Below, one piece after another: positions 34,302-43,059 of a stretch of 52,445 nt of DNA. Each line of letters begins with the position of its first letter. The stretch's first letter is position 1. The stretch comes from JBAXAM01 sp037142515. GTDB lineage: Bacteria > Pseudomonadota > Gammaproteobacteria > UBA9339. Location: positions 1 through 52,445 of the forward strand of contig JBAXAM010000007.1 in NCBI GenBank assembly GCA_037142515.1. Direction: 5' to 3'. Below the pieces are notes generated by a model. It had not been told where the DNA came from. It made no database searches and saw only the letters and a list, made by a program, of their open reading frames with translations. The position numbers were made by a program, and so were the translations under genes.

Positions 34302-35039
34302 ATTTTCAATAAACAAACAGCACGAAAGCCTAAGCAAGAAGCCCGAGCAGGATGGGGCTTTGTTTTGCTATTTAAAATTATTATTATTGGTGCATTATTG
34401 GCTTTATTATGGCGCGGGCACAATTACACCAAACCAAACAATTTTCCGATCAAACAAGTAAAAATTGTTTCCGCATACGAACATATTGATCAAAAACTTT
34501 TGCAAAAGACAATTGAAACTTATACTAAGAATGGCTTTTTTTATTTAAATGTAGTCGGAATGAAACGACAATTATTAAAGTTGCCCTGGATGTACGCGGT
34601 CTCTGTTAAGCGTAAATGGCCCGACACAATAATTGTTAATATTGTTGAGCAACAAGCAGTGCTACAATGGGGCGATAAAGCTCTCATTAACCATAAAGGA
34701 GAGCTTTTTGCTCCGCCGATCTCTACTTTTCCAAAGGAGTTGCCAGTAATTTTTGGCCCAGAAGAGCGCACGTTTGAGATTTTTTCCCTATACCAGAAAA
34801 CGCAGCAATGTTTTGAACCGCTGGGCTTAGCTGTTAGACAACTATTTTTTAATCCTCAGCATTATTGGGAAATATTGCTGGACAATAATGCGGTAATTTA
34901 TTTAAAAGAAAGCGACCCGCTGGATCAACTGGAGTTTTTAGTTGACCTTTATCGACGAATCACTGCTGACCATAAGGGCCGACTAAAATCAATTGATTTG
35001 CGTTACTATACTGGCGGCTTTGCGGTAAAATGGGAATAG
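34302..35039 (+). CDS. ftsQ: Division protein FtsQ, apparently with a non-AUG start
   Basis: FtsQ is a bitopic inner-membrane protein that scaffolds FtsB/FtsL in the divisome. After a basic cytoplasmic tail (NKQTARKPKQEARAGWG) comes one membrane segment (LLFKIIIIGALLALLW), a POTRA domain (PIKQVKIVSAYEHIDQKLLQ, LNVVGMKRQLLKLPWMYAVS) and the beta domain ending SIDLRYYTGGFAVKWE. No ATG or GTG precedes the membrane segment in frame. The first common start is TTG 34365, which would remove the tail. An ATT at 34302, directly after the murB stop and seven bases behind GGGAG, would keep it, giving 245 residues. I prefer the ATT but cannot prove it. Confidence 0.85.
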   Translation: MFNKQTARKPKQEARAGWGFVLLFKIIIIGALLALLWRGHNYTKPNNFPIKQVKIVSAYEHIDQKLLQKTIETYTKNGFFYLNVVGMKRQLLKLPWMYAVSVKRKWPDTIIVNIVEQQAVLQWGDKALINHKGELFAPPISTFPKELPVIFGPEERTFEIFSLYQKTQQCFEPLGLAVRQLFFNPQHYWEILLDNNAVIYLKESDPLDQLEFLVDLYRRITADHKGRLKSIDLRYYTGGFAVKWE

Positions 35040-35072
35040 GTTACAATATGTGATATTCTGTTAGGAAATAAT

Positions 35073-36290
35073 ATGCGCAAAAAAACTGAAAGTGACTTAT
35101 TTGTTGGATTAGATATTGGGACAACCAAGGTTGTTGCTTTGGTTGGCGAGGTTGGCCCAAGTGGACACATTGATGTAATAGGCATTGGATCACATCCATC
35201 GCGTGGATTAAAACGAGGAATAGTGATAAATATCGACGCTACAGTGCAGTCGATTCAGCACGCAATTGAAGAAGCAGAGTTAATGGCGGGGTGCGAAGTT
35301 CACTCGGTTTACACCGGCATAGCTGGCAGCCATATCCGCAGTTTTAATTCACACGGTATTGTAGCAATTCGTGATCACGAAGTTACGCAAGTAGATATTG
35401 ATCGCGTTATTGATGCGGCAAAAGCTGTTGCAATTCCAGCTGACCAAAAAATTCTACATATTTTGCCGCAAGAATTTATTATAGACAATCAAGAAGGCAT
35501 ACGCGAACCCATTGGCATGTCCGGGGTTCGTTTGGAAGCTAAAGTGCATATTGTTACTGGTGGAGTAAGCGCTGCACAAAACATAGTAAAATGTATTGAA
35601 CGCTGTGGTTTACAGGTAAGTGATATTATTTTACAGCCATTAGCCTCAAGCTCTGCTGTTCTTACCGATGACGAAAAGGAATTAGGAGTTTGCTTGATAG
35701 ACATAGGCGGTGGTACGACTGATATTGCGATTTTTACCGATGGAGCGATTAGACACTCTGCCATAATTCCGATTGCTGGCGATCAAGTGACTAATGATAT
35801 TGCTATAGCACTACGGACACCAACAAAATATGCCGAAGAAATTAAAGTAAAACATGCTTGTGCACTGGACCGGTTAAGCGACGATATTCCCATTATTGAG
35901 ATTCCCTCGCACGAAATTTCGCAAAAAGTTTTAACTAATGTAGTTGCAGCACGCTACGAAGAATTGTTTACCTTGGTACTTGCCGAGCTTAGACGTAGTG
36001 GTTTTATTGATTTAATTGCTGCAGGTATAGTACTTACTGGTGGCGCGTCTAAAGTAAAGGGTGTGGTTGAGCTAGCACAGCAAGTGTTTCAGGTACCGAT
36101 TCGCTCTGGTATGCCACAAAATGTTGGCGGTATGGTTGAGGTTGTTAACAATCCTATTTACGCTACTAGCGTAGGTTTGTTGTTAATTGGCCACCAACAT
36201 TATCAACAGGGAAAAACTGAAAATATTATTTTAAGCGAGCATAAAAGATTGTGGGATAAAATGAAAAACTGGTTTAAAGGGAATTTTTAG
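35073..36290 (+). CDS. ftsA: Actin-like division protein FtsA
   Basis: FtsA tethers FtsZ to the membrane. The actin-fold phosphate loops are LFVGLDIGTTKVVALVG and CLIDIGGGTTDIAIF; the 1C domain lies between about residues 85 and 165, and ILTGGASKVKGVVELA closes the ATP site. The last residues, LWDKMKNWFKGNF, are the amphipathic membrane-targeting helix. The 405-residue length is normal. ATG 35073 follows AGGAA at a good distance, 33 bases after ftsQ. Confidence 0.97.
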   Translation: MRKKTESDLFVGLDIGTTKVVALVGEVGPSGHIDVIGIGSHPSRGLKRGIVINIDATVQSIQHAIEEAELMAGCEVHSVYTGIAGSHIRSFNSHGIVAIRDHEVTQVDIDRVIDAAKAVAIPADQKILHILPQEFIIDNQEGIREPIGMSGVRLEAKVHIVTGGVSAAQNIVKCIERCGLQVSDIILQPLASSSAVLTDDEKELGVCLIDIGGGTTDIAIFTDGAIRHSAIIPIAGDQVTNDIAIALRTPTKYAEEIKVKHACALDRLSDDIPIIEIPSHEISQKVLTNVVAARYEELFTLVLAELRRSGFIDLIAAGIVLTGGASKVKGVVELAQQVFQVPIRSGMPQNVGGMVEVVNNPIYATSVGLLLIGHQHYQQGKTENIILSEHKRLWDKMKNWFKGNF

Positions 36291-36318
36291 CAACAACTCT
36301 ATTTAACTTGAGGTGGAT

Positions 36319-37494
36319 ATGTTTGAATTATCAGAAAACAACAATAAGAGTACAAGCGCCGTAATCAAAGTAATCGGTGTTGGTGGCGGTGGTGGTAACG
36401 CAATTGAGCACATGATCGCTGAAAATGTAGATGGTGTAGAATTTATTTGTGCAAATACCGACTCACAAGCATTGCGCAGCTCACGAGCCAAAACATTGCT
36501 GCAATTAGGCGAAGAACTAACAAAAGGGTTAGGAGCTGGTGCGGATCCTGAAATTGGACGTAGAGCTGCCGAGGAAAATCGCGAAGCGATTCGCGATATT
36601 TTAGCTGGAACCGACATGGTATTCCTTACAGCAGGCATGGGTGGTGGCACTGGCACAGGAGCTGCTCCAATTTTTGCTGAGATAGCAAAGGAACTTGGTA
36701 TTTTGACCGTTGCCGTAGTCACCAAGCCTTTCCTATTTGAAGGACGCAAACGCATGCTGATCGCTGATGAAGGCATCAAAAAACTGACTGTAAATGTTGA
36801 CTCGCTAATTACCATTCCAAATAATAAGTTGCTTCCTGTTTTGGGAAAGAATATCAGCCTACTTAGTGCTTTTAAAGCTGCAAATGATGTATTACTGGGT
36901 GCCGTACAGGGTATCGCTGAGCTGATTACCAAGCCAGGCTTGATTAATGTCGATTTTGCTGATGTACGTACTGTAATGTCAGAAATGGGTATGGCCATGA
37001 TGGGAACAGCCAATGCCAGCGGTGAAAATCGCGCACGCATTGCCGCTGAAGCTGCGATTTCAAGCCCTCTTCTAGAGGATATTGATTTTAGCGGCGCTGG
37101 TGGTGTACTAGTCAATATTACCGCTGGTCCAAATATGTCAATTGGTGAATTTGAAGAAGTTGGCGATGTTGTTAAATCATTTACGTCCGAAGACGCTACT
37201 GTGGTTGTTGGAACAGTTATTGATCCAGAAATGACCGACGAGCTACGTGTAACAGTTGTTGTAACAGGCTTGGGAGGGAGAGGAGCAGCAATCCCAAAAG
37301 CTAATATTAATGAAAACATCAGAGCTACTACTAACAATGGCCCCATTGACTACCGCAAACTCGAGAAGCCCACGGTGCTGCGTAATGCTCCCAATATTAC
37401 TACAGACGAATCGGATCGTTTATCAGCCGTCCTAGATAAAAATATTGAATATCTTGATATCCCAGCCTTTTTGCGCAGAGAGGATAAAAAATAA
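36319..37494 (+). CDS. ftsZ: Tubulin-like division GTPase FtsZ
   Basis: FtsZ forms the cytokinetic ring. It shows IKVIGVGGGGGNAIEHMI, the tubulin signature AGMGGGTGTGAAPIFAEIA, the T7 loop PGLINVDFADVRTVMSEMG and the C-terminal peptide LDIPAFLRRE that binds FtsA and ZipA. ATG 36319 sits behind TTGAGG; a GTG two codons upstream is inside the ribosome site. At 391 residues it is standard. It follows ftsA by 28 bases. Confidence 0.98.
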   Translation: MFELSENNNKSTSAVIKVIGVGGGGGNAIEHMIAENVDGVEFICANTDSQALRSSRAKTLLQLGEELTKGLGAGADPEIGRRAAEENREAIRDILAGTDMVFLTAGMGGGTGTGAAPIFAEIAKELGILTVAVVTKPFLFEGRKRMLIADEGIKKLTVNVDSLITIPNNKLLPVLGKNISLLSAFKAANDVLLGAVQGIAELITKPGLINVDFADVRTVMSEMGMAMMGTANASGENRARIAAEAAISSPLLEDIDFSGAGGVLVNITAGPNMSIGEFEEVGDVVKSFTSEDATVVVGTVIDPEMTDELRVTVVVTGLGGRGAAIPKANINENIRATTNNGPIDYRKLEKPTVLRNAPNITTDESDRLSAVLDKNIEYLDIPAFLRREDKK

Positions 37495-37562
37495 AAAAAC
37501 CGTAATTAGTTGATAAATATAGTTTTTCGTACGATTAGTTTTTTAGTAATTTTTACAGATTG

Positions 37563-37571
37563 TGCTATAAT
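37563..37571 (+). promoter_or_regulatory. Extended -10 promoter of lpxC
   Basis: TGCTATAAT (37563-37571) is a perfect extended -10 element 29 bases upstream of the lpxC ATG. No good -35 lies 17 bases further up, which is normal for extended -10 promoters. The 106-base ftsZ-lpxC gap is the longest since fic and marks a transcription unit border. Confidence 0.6.
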
Positions 37572-37600
37572 CGCCCTTTTTATTTATGTGAAAAAACATT

Positions 37601-38524
37601 ATGGTTAAGCAACGTACTTTGAAGAACTTGATTCGCGCAACGGGTGTTGGGGTTCATACGGGAGAGAAAATATATTTAACATTAAGACCCGCTCCTGCTA
37701 ATAGCGGTGTAATTTTCCGCAGAGTTGACTTGGATCCAGCTGTTGAAATACCAGCTCTAACAGAAAACATTGGCGACACAACGCTTTCGTCATGTTTGAC
37801 TAAAGGCAAAGTTCGTATTTCAACCATTGAGCATTTAATGTCAGCCTTTGCTGGCTTGGGTATCGATAATGTTTACGTCGACGTAAGCGCTCCAGAAGTT
37901 CCAATTATGGATGGCAGTGCTGGTCCGTTCGTTTTTCTGATTCAATCGGCTGGCATAGAAGAGCAAACCGCATCAAAGCGTTTTTTAAAAATAAAACGCA
38001 AAATCAAAGTTAAAGACGGAGACAAGTGGGCGTGTGTTAGCCCCTACAAAGGTTTTAAAGTTTCTTTCACTATCGATTTTGATCACCCGGTTTTTCATGA
38101 TTTACCCCAGACTGCAACCGTCGATTTTGTTCATACCTCTTTTGTAAAAGAGGTAAGTCGAGCTCGGACTTTTGGCTTATTATCAGATTATGAGCGTTTA
38201 CGCGCCAATAACTTGGCATTGGGCAGTACTTTGGATAACGCCGTTGTAGTGGATGAATATCGTGTTGTCAATGAAGATGGTTTGCGTTATAGCGATGAAT
38301 TTGTAAAACACAAAATGTTAGACGCAATTGGAGATTTGTATCTTTTGGGCTGTAATATTATTGGTGCTTTTAGTGCCTACAAATCTGGACATGCTCTCAA
38401 CAATAAATTGCTTAAAACCCTACTTGCTACTAAGGAAGCGTGGGAAATAGTGACCTTTAAAGAGACTGAACAAATTCCGTTTAGTTTTATACCGCAAAAC
38501 GCCGCGGCAGTGACTTCGAAGTAA
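37601..38524 (+). CDS. lpxC: UDP-3-O-acyl-N-acetylglucosamine deacetylase
   Basis: LpxC is the zinc enzyme that commits precursors to lipid A. Zinc ligands are visible in STIEHLMSAFAGLG and KHKMLDAIGDLYLLG, and the catalytic His in KSGHALNNKLL. At 307 residues it is full length. Together with lptD, lptM and surA it shows that the cell builds a normal lipopolysaccharide outer membrane. Its last 38 bases overlap convergent dciA. Confidence 0.97.
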   Translation: MVKQRTLKNLIRATGVGVHTGEKIYLTLRPAPANSGVIFRRVDLDPAVEIPALTENIGDTTLSSCLTKGKVRISTIEHLMSAFAGLGIDNVYVDVSAPEVPIMDGSAGPFVFLIQSAGIEEQTASKRFLKIKRKIKVKDGDKWACVSPYKGFKVSFTIDFDHPVFHDLPQTATVDFVHTSFVKEVSRARTFGLLSDYERLRANNLALGSTLDNAVVVDEYRVVNEDGLRYSDEFVKHKMLDAIGDLYLLGCNIIGAFSAYKSGHALNNKLLKTLLATKEAWEIVTFKETEQIPFSFIPQNAAAVTSK

Positions 38525-38909
38525 CACTTTTAAGCCTAGCTAACGTTTTTTGCCACAACACTTCGTTATCACTGGATAATTTTGTTATTTTTTTCTTTTT
38601 GGGATTTGTCACACAGGCTTTGCGATCAATGAAGTAGCGAACAGAAGTAATCATTCTGAATTCTGGCTGGGTACGTAAATTTTTTAGCATATCAGGGATG
38701 GCGTAGCGTATTCTTGTTGCCCAAGCTGCGTTCTTTACTATAACGTTAATCACAGAGCCTTCTAGATTGGCAAACTGACAATTTTTAGCAAGATTTGCGT
38801 CAAGCATGCTCTGAAATACAGAAGATAAATTTCGCGCTTCTTGGTTTCTTTTAATCAGTTTTGTAAGCGGAGAATTATTTTTTTTTAAAATTTCGCCGAT
38901 AGTTTTCAT
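38487..38909 (-). CDS. dciA: DciA (DUF721) replicative-helicase loading protein
   Basis: The 140-residue product carries the DUF721 fold (LSSVFQSMLDANLAKNCQFA, VINVIVKNAAWATRIRY, LKNLRTQPEFRMITSVRYF), the domain of DciA, which helps load DnaB on DNA in bacteria that lack DnaC. A basic tail (NPKKKKITK) follows. Its position between lpxC and secA on the opposite strand is typical of many gammaproteobacteria. The start is divergent from secA with 59 bases between them, which must contain both promoters. Confidence 0.85.
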   Translation of the reverse strand: MKTIGEILKKNNSPLTKLIKRNQEARNLSSVFQSMLDANLAKNCQFANLEGSVINVIVKNAAWATRIRYAIPDMLKNLRTQPEFRMITSVRYFIDRKACVTNPKKKKITKLSSDNEVLWQKTLARLKSVTSKSLPRRFAV

Positions 38910-38968
38910 TTGAAGTATTTTACGGCATAATGATTTTTATTGCTAACACAAGAATCCTATAGATTATT

Positions 38969-41665
38969 ATGATCACGAAAATCTTACGCAAAATATTTGG
39001 CACTCGAAATGAACGCATATTGCGTGGCCTATCAAAAAACATCGCTGCGATTAATGTGCTTGAGCCTCAAATGCAGGCTATGTCTAATGAAGAACTCAAA
39101 GAAGTAACTAATAAGTTGCGGCAACGCCTGCAGGATGGGGCTACGCTTGGCATGGTATTGCCAGAGGCTTTTGCTGCTGTGCGAGAAGCCAGCGTGCGCA
39201 CATTGGGCCTTAGACACTTTGACGTGCAATTAATCGGCGGCATGGTTTTGCATGAGGGCAAAATTGCCGAGATGCGTACCGGTGAAGGTAAAACGTTGGT
39301 CGCGACTTTAGCTGCTTACTTAAACGCCTTGACTGGTAAAGCAGTACATATTATCACAGTTAATGATTATCTAGCCGAGCGTGATGCTGGTTGGATGAGC
39401 CCAATCTATAACTTCCTAGGGCTTAGCGTTGGCGTGATCATAGCTGGTCAAAATCACGAAGAAAAAAAAGACGCTTATGCCAGAGACATTGTTTATGGAA
39501 CTAATAATGAATTCGGTTTCGATTATTTACGCGACAACATGGCTCTTAGCATTGAAGACAAGGTACAGCGCGGATTGTATTTTGCCATTATCGACGAAGT
39601 TGACTCTATTTTGATTGATGAAGCACGTACCCCATTAATTATTTCCGGACCAGCTGAAGATAGCGCCGAATTATATCTACGCATTAACAAATTAATTCCA
39701 AGTTTAAAAAAGCCAGAAAAGACCGATGATCTTGCTTGCGATTACATCCTAGATGAAAAAACACGCCAAGCACATCTTACTGAAATTGGCTATCAACATG
39801 TTGAACAGCTACTCATTACTGCTGGACTAATTTCTGCCGGCGAAAGCTTATACGATGTAAAAAATGTTAAGTTGATGCATTATCTTAATGCGGCTCTGCG
39901 CGCCAATACTTTATTCCAACGCGACGTTGAGTACATTATTAAAGATGGAGAGGTAGTTATAGTTGATGAACATACTGGCCGTACCATGGAGGGACGTCGC
40001 TGGTCAGATGGATTGCATCAAGCAATTGAAGCCAAAGAAAACGTACAAATCCGTAAAGAAAATCAAACCTTGGCCTCAATAACCTTCCAAAACTACTTCC
40101 GTATCTATGATAAGATTTCAGGTATGACTGGCACAGCCGATACCGAAGCTTATGAATTTCAACAAATTTACGGATTAGAGGTTGTAGTAATTCCGACCCA
40201 TATGCAGATGGTTCGCAATGATTTGCCAGATCAGATTTACCTAACTGCAAAAGAAAAATTTAATGCCGTGTTACAAGATATAAAAGAACGCAGTCAAAAA
40301 GACCAACCAGTTTTGGTCGGTACAGCTTCAATTGAAACTTCAGAAAAATTATCTGCTCTGCTTGATAAAGCAAAAGTTAAACATGAAGTACTAAATGCCA
40401 AGCAACATGAGCGAGAAGCTAGAATTATTGCTCAGGCTGGTCGCGCTGGTGCAGTAACGATTGCTACTAATATGGCTGGTCGCGGTACTGATATTGTGCT
40501 TGGTGGCAGCTTGGATGCAGAACTTGCAGACTTAGAAAATCCAACCGATACAGAAGTAAACAAAATTAAAACTCAGTGGAAACTGCATCATGAGAAAGTT
40601 ATAGCAGCAGGAGGTCTGCATGTCATTGGTTCTGAACGGCACGAATCACGCCGCATTGACAACCAATTGCGCGGGCGCTCTGGTCGTCAAGGAGATCATG
40701 GTTCTTCCAGATTTTATTTATCGCTAGAAGATAATTTAATGCGAATTTTTGCCTCGGATCGTATGGCAACAATCATGAAAAAACTGGGCATGAAAGACGA
40801 TGAGATGATTGAGCATCGTTTTGTAACAAACGCGGTTGAAAACGCCCAACGCAAGGTTGAAGGACACAACTTTGATATTCGTAAACATCTTTTAGAGTTC
40901 GATGACGTTGCCAATGAACAGCGCAAAGTAGTTTATGCTCAACGTGACGATTTAATGCAAGAAACCGATATTGCCGAAACGATTGGGCTGGTTCGTGAAG
41001 ATGCAATTAATACAATTATTGATAGTTTTATTCCACCTCAAAGTCTGGAAGAGCAGTGGGATATGCTTGGTTTAGAAAGACAATTACAGCAAGATTTAGG
41101 CATATATCTGCCAGTAAAAAAATGGCTAGAACATGACTCTTCTTTGCACGAAGAATCTTTGCGGCATAAAATTTTGGCTGAGTTAAATCAAGCTTATCAG
41201 CAAAAAGAAGCGGAAATAACCTCAGAAACAATGCGTCATATTGAACGTTCAATCATGCTCCAAGTTTTAGACTCCCATTGGAAAAACCATTTGGCCGCGA
41301 TGGATCATTTGCGTGAGGGTATTCATTTGCGCGGCTATGCCCAACAAAATCCAAAGCAAGAATATAAGCGCGAATCATTCCTGATGTTTAAACAACTATT
41401 AGAAAGCGTAAAACTTGACGTTGTACGTACGCTCTACGCTATCCGAATTAAAACCCAAGAAGATGCTATAGCGATCGAGGAAGAGCGCCGTCGCATTGCC
41501 GAAAAAGAGCAAAACAAAATGCATTTTATTCACGCATCTACAAGTAACGCTATGCCAAAAGATGAAGATAAAGAAACTCACAAACTGCCAAAAGTTGGGC
41601 GCAATGACTCGTGCCCGTGTGGTTCTGGTAAGAAATTTAAGTACTGCCATGGAAGATTAAGCTAA
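38969..41665 (+). CDS. secA: Preprotein translocase motor SecA
   Basis: SecA drives proteins through SecYEG by ATP hydrolysis. It shows Walker A MRTGEGKTLVATLAAYL near residue 102, the DEAD-type IIDEVDSILIDEARTPLI near 207, TNMAGRGTDIVLGG and RGRSGRQGDHGSSRFYLSLE from the second helicase domain, and a C-terminal zinc motif CPCGSGKKFKYCHG that binds SecB and ribosomes. At 898 residues it is complete. There is no secM between lpxC and secA. Confidence 0.98.
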   Translation: MITKILRKIFGTRNERILRGLSKNIAAINVLEPQMQAMSNEELKEVTNKLRQRLQDGATLGMVLPEAFAAVREASVRTLGLRHFDVQLIGGMVLHEGKIAEMRTGEGKTLVATLAAYLNALTGKAVHIITVNDYLAERDAGWMSPIYNFLGLSVGVIIAGQNHEEKKDAYARDIVYGTNNEFGFDYLRDNMALSIEDKVQRGLYFAIIDEVDSILIDEARTPLIISGPAEDSAELYLRINKLIPSLKKPEKTDDLACDYILDEKTRQAHLTEIGYQHVEQLLITAGLISAGESLYDVKNVKLMHYLNAALRANTLFQRDVEYIIKDGEVVIVDEHTGRTMEGRRWSDGLHQAIEAKENVQIRKENQTLASITFQNYFRIYDKISGMTGTADTEAYEFQQIYGLEVVVIPTHMQMVRNDLPDQIYLTAKEKFNAVLQDIKERSQKDQPVLVGTASIETSEKLSALLDKAKVKHEVLNAKQHEREARIIAQAGRAGAVTIATNMAGRGTDIVLGGSLDAELADLENPTDTEVNKIKTQWKLHHEKVIAAGGLHVIGSERHESRRIDNQLRGRSGRQGDHGSSRFYLSLEDNLMRIFASDRMATIMKKLGMKDDEMIEHRFVTNAVENAQRKVEGHNFDIRKHLLEFDDVANEQRKVVYAQRDDLMQETDIAETIGLVREDAINTIIDSFIPPQSLEEQWDMLGLERQLQQDLGIYLPVKKWLEHDSSLHEESLRHKILAELNQAYQQKEAEITSETMRHIERSIMLQVLDSHWKNHLAAMDHLREGIHLRGYAQQNPKQEYKRESFLMFKQLLESVKLDVVRTLYAIRIKTQEDAIAIEEERRRIAEKEQNKMHFIHASTSNAMPKDEDKETHKLPKVGRNDSCPCGSGKKFKYCHGRLS

Positions 41666-41677
41666 AAATTAGCTTAA
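41657..41677 (+). terminator. AT-rich hairpin over the secA stop codon
   Basis: TTAAGCTAA (41657-41665) and TTAGCTTAA (41669-41677) form a perfect 9-bp stem with a three-base loop that includes the secA stop. The stem is weak and only A's follow, so it is a doubtful terminator; it could also slow mRNA decay. Confidence 0.35.
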
Positions 41678-41829
41678 AAATATACCTTATTTGGCCATTT
41701 TATTAATATAAAAAAATTGTTTTTTGCTATAGACAATACTTCAAATTTCTGCGACCATATCAAACCTTAAGGAAGCCTTAAGTAATTTTTAAGTAGTTCG
41801 TAAAAACGGTAATCCAGGAAGGAGTTGGT

Positions 41830-42126
41830 ATGTTCACACTCCCAAAAAAACGGACCTCATCTATTTTATCAATTTCAGTGCTGCTAATATTACTATACAG
41901 CAGCATAGTCTTTGCACGGAATGAAAGTGAATGGATTATCAAAAACCAGCATTCGACTAACTCAGTTACAATTACAATACCAGCTCCTGCTGGCAGCAGC
42001 ACCGGTGTTCCATCTCTAGTTACAGTTATAATGCACGGTGCGGAAGGACAAAAGTCTCAAAGACAAAGGACCTACTCCTACTCAAAAAAAAGACGAAAAG
42101 AAAAAGCCAACGTCGGACCTAACTAG
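41830..42126 (+). CDS. Small exported protein of unknown function
   Basis: A strong AGGAAGGAG site precedes ATG 41830. The 98-residue product begins with a basic stretch and a hydrophobic segment (ILSISVLLILLYSSIVFA), a probable signal peptide with cleavage after about residue 29. The mature part is short, Ser/Thr-rich, then very basic (SKKRRKEKAN). From about 42043 the next frame reads KDKGPTPTQKKDEKKKPTSD and ends TRNY, a more ordinary hydrophilic tail, so a one-base change near a run of eight A's may have altered the C-terminus. No family is recognised. Confidence 0.45.
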   Translation: MFTLPKKRTSSILSISVLLILLYSSIVFARNESEWIIKNQHSTNSVTITIPAPAGSSTGVPSLVTVIMHGAEGQKSQRQRTYSYSKKRRKEKANVGPN

Positions 42127-42141
42127 AAATTATTAAAATTG

Positions 42142-42220
42142 CCAGTGTGTCACCACTTTTAGCGTTACGAATAACAGGGATGTGCCGTAACAACTATAGA
42201 GAAAGTGGTGATACAACTGG
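42142..42220. repeat. Long imperfect palindrome upstream of a glycosyltransferase
   Basis: GTGTCACCACTTT (42147-42159) pairs with AAAGTGGTGATAC (42202-42214) at 12 of 13 positions. The arms extend outward through CCAGT/ACTGG (42142-42146/42216-42220) and there is an inner GTTACG/CGTAAC pair (42164-42169/42186-42191). The whole 79-base unit could fold into one long hairpin, like a small non-autonomous mobile repeat. Confidence 0.6.
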
Positions 42221-42243
42221 TATTTATGTATTATAACCTTCTT

Positions 42244-43059
42244 ATGATTTCAGTTATTGTCTCCACCTACAATCGACCTGACGCTTTGCGTTTAGTCTTA
42301 TTGGCTTTGGCTCAGCAAGACTTTAAAGCCTTCGAGGTAGTTGTCGCTGACGATGGCTCAACTGACAAAACCAAACAAGTTATAGAATCTTTAAAAACAA
42401 AAGTTGGTTATAACCTCAGCCATGTATGGCACGAGCACTTAGATTTTCGGGCAGCACAGATTAGAAATAAAAGTGTTGCTAGCGCATCCGGAAATTACTT
42501 GGTTTTTTTAGATGGTGACTCTATACCTCAAACATCATTTATCAGGCAACACAAAAAACTAGCGAAAGAAAACTATTTCGTTGCCGGTAATAGAATTTTA
42601 TTATCATCTGATTTCACTAACTATGTGCTGCAGAAACAGCTCTCTTTGCAACAATGGAATACATGGCATTGGTTTAAGAGTTCTTGCTTTGGCCGGATTA
42701 ACCGGTTTTTGCCAATTTTATCACTTGGAGAAGGGAGTTGGCGCTATTTACGACGCACTAAATGGCAAGGGGTAAAAACCTGCAACTTAGGTATATGGAA
42801 AAAAGATTTTTTTGCCATCAATGGATTTGATGAAAGTTACAGCGGCTGGGGATATGAAGATTCTGATTTGGCTATAAGATTGATTCGTAATCAAGTATTG
42901 CGCAAAGATGGGCATTTTGCCATGCCAGTATTTCATCTCTGGCACCCAAAAAATAGCCGCAACCGCGAACCAATTAATCATAAAAAATTAAAAGAAATCG
43001 AAAATTCTACGCGCATTAGAGTAATAGCTGGCGTTGATCAATATGTTTTAAAATATTAA
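42244..43059 (+). CDS. Family 2 glycosyltransferase
   Basis: The 271-residue product is a GT-A enzyme: ISVIVSTYNRPDALRLVLLA, VVADDGSTDKT for nucleotide sugar, and VFLDGDSIPQ as the metal-binding DxD. The C-terminal part (CNLGIWKKDFFAINGFDESY, GWGYEDSDLAIRL) is of the galactosyltransferase C-terminal type, found in enzymes that decorate surface polysaccharides. I chose ATG 42244 because the conserved domain starts there; upstream in-frame starts at 42205 and 42226 lie in or next to the palindrome and lack a ribosome site. It runs alone and ends against the convergent CDP-alcohol transferase gene. Confidence 0.8.
   Translation: MISVIVSTYNRPDALRLVLLALAQQDFKAFEVVVADDGSTDKTKQVIESLKTKVGYNLSHVWHEHLDFRAAQIRNKSVASASGNYLVFLDGDSIPQTSFIRQHKKLAKENYFVAGNRILLSSDFTNYVLQKQLSLQQWNTWHWFKSSCFGRINRFLPILSLGEGSWRYLRRTKWQGVKTCNLGIWKKDFFAINGFDESYSGWGYEDSDLAIRLIRNQVLRKDGHFAMPVFHLWHPKNSRNREPINHKKLKEIENSTRIRVIAGVDQYVLKY

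Noticed and set aside
36303..37346. A 347-codon minus-strand frame
   Set aside because: It is the exact antisense of ftsZ and is low-complexity; ftsZ is certain.
42142..42220. Integron attC site
   Set aside because: The palindrome lacks the RYYYAAC/GTTRRRY core sites in the right places, and no integrase or cassette array is nearby.
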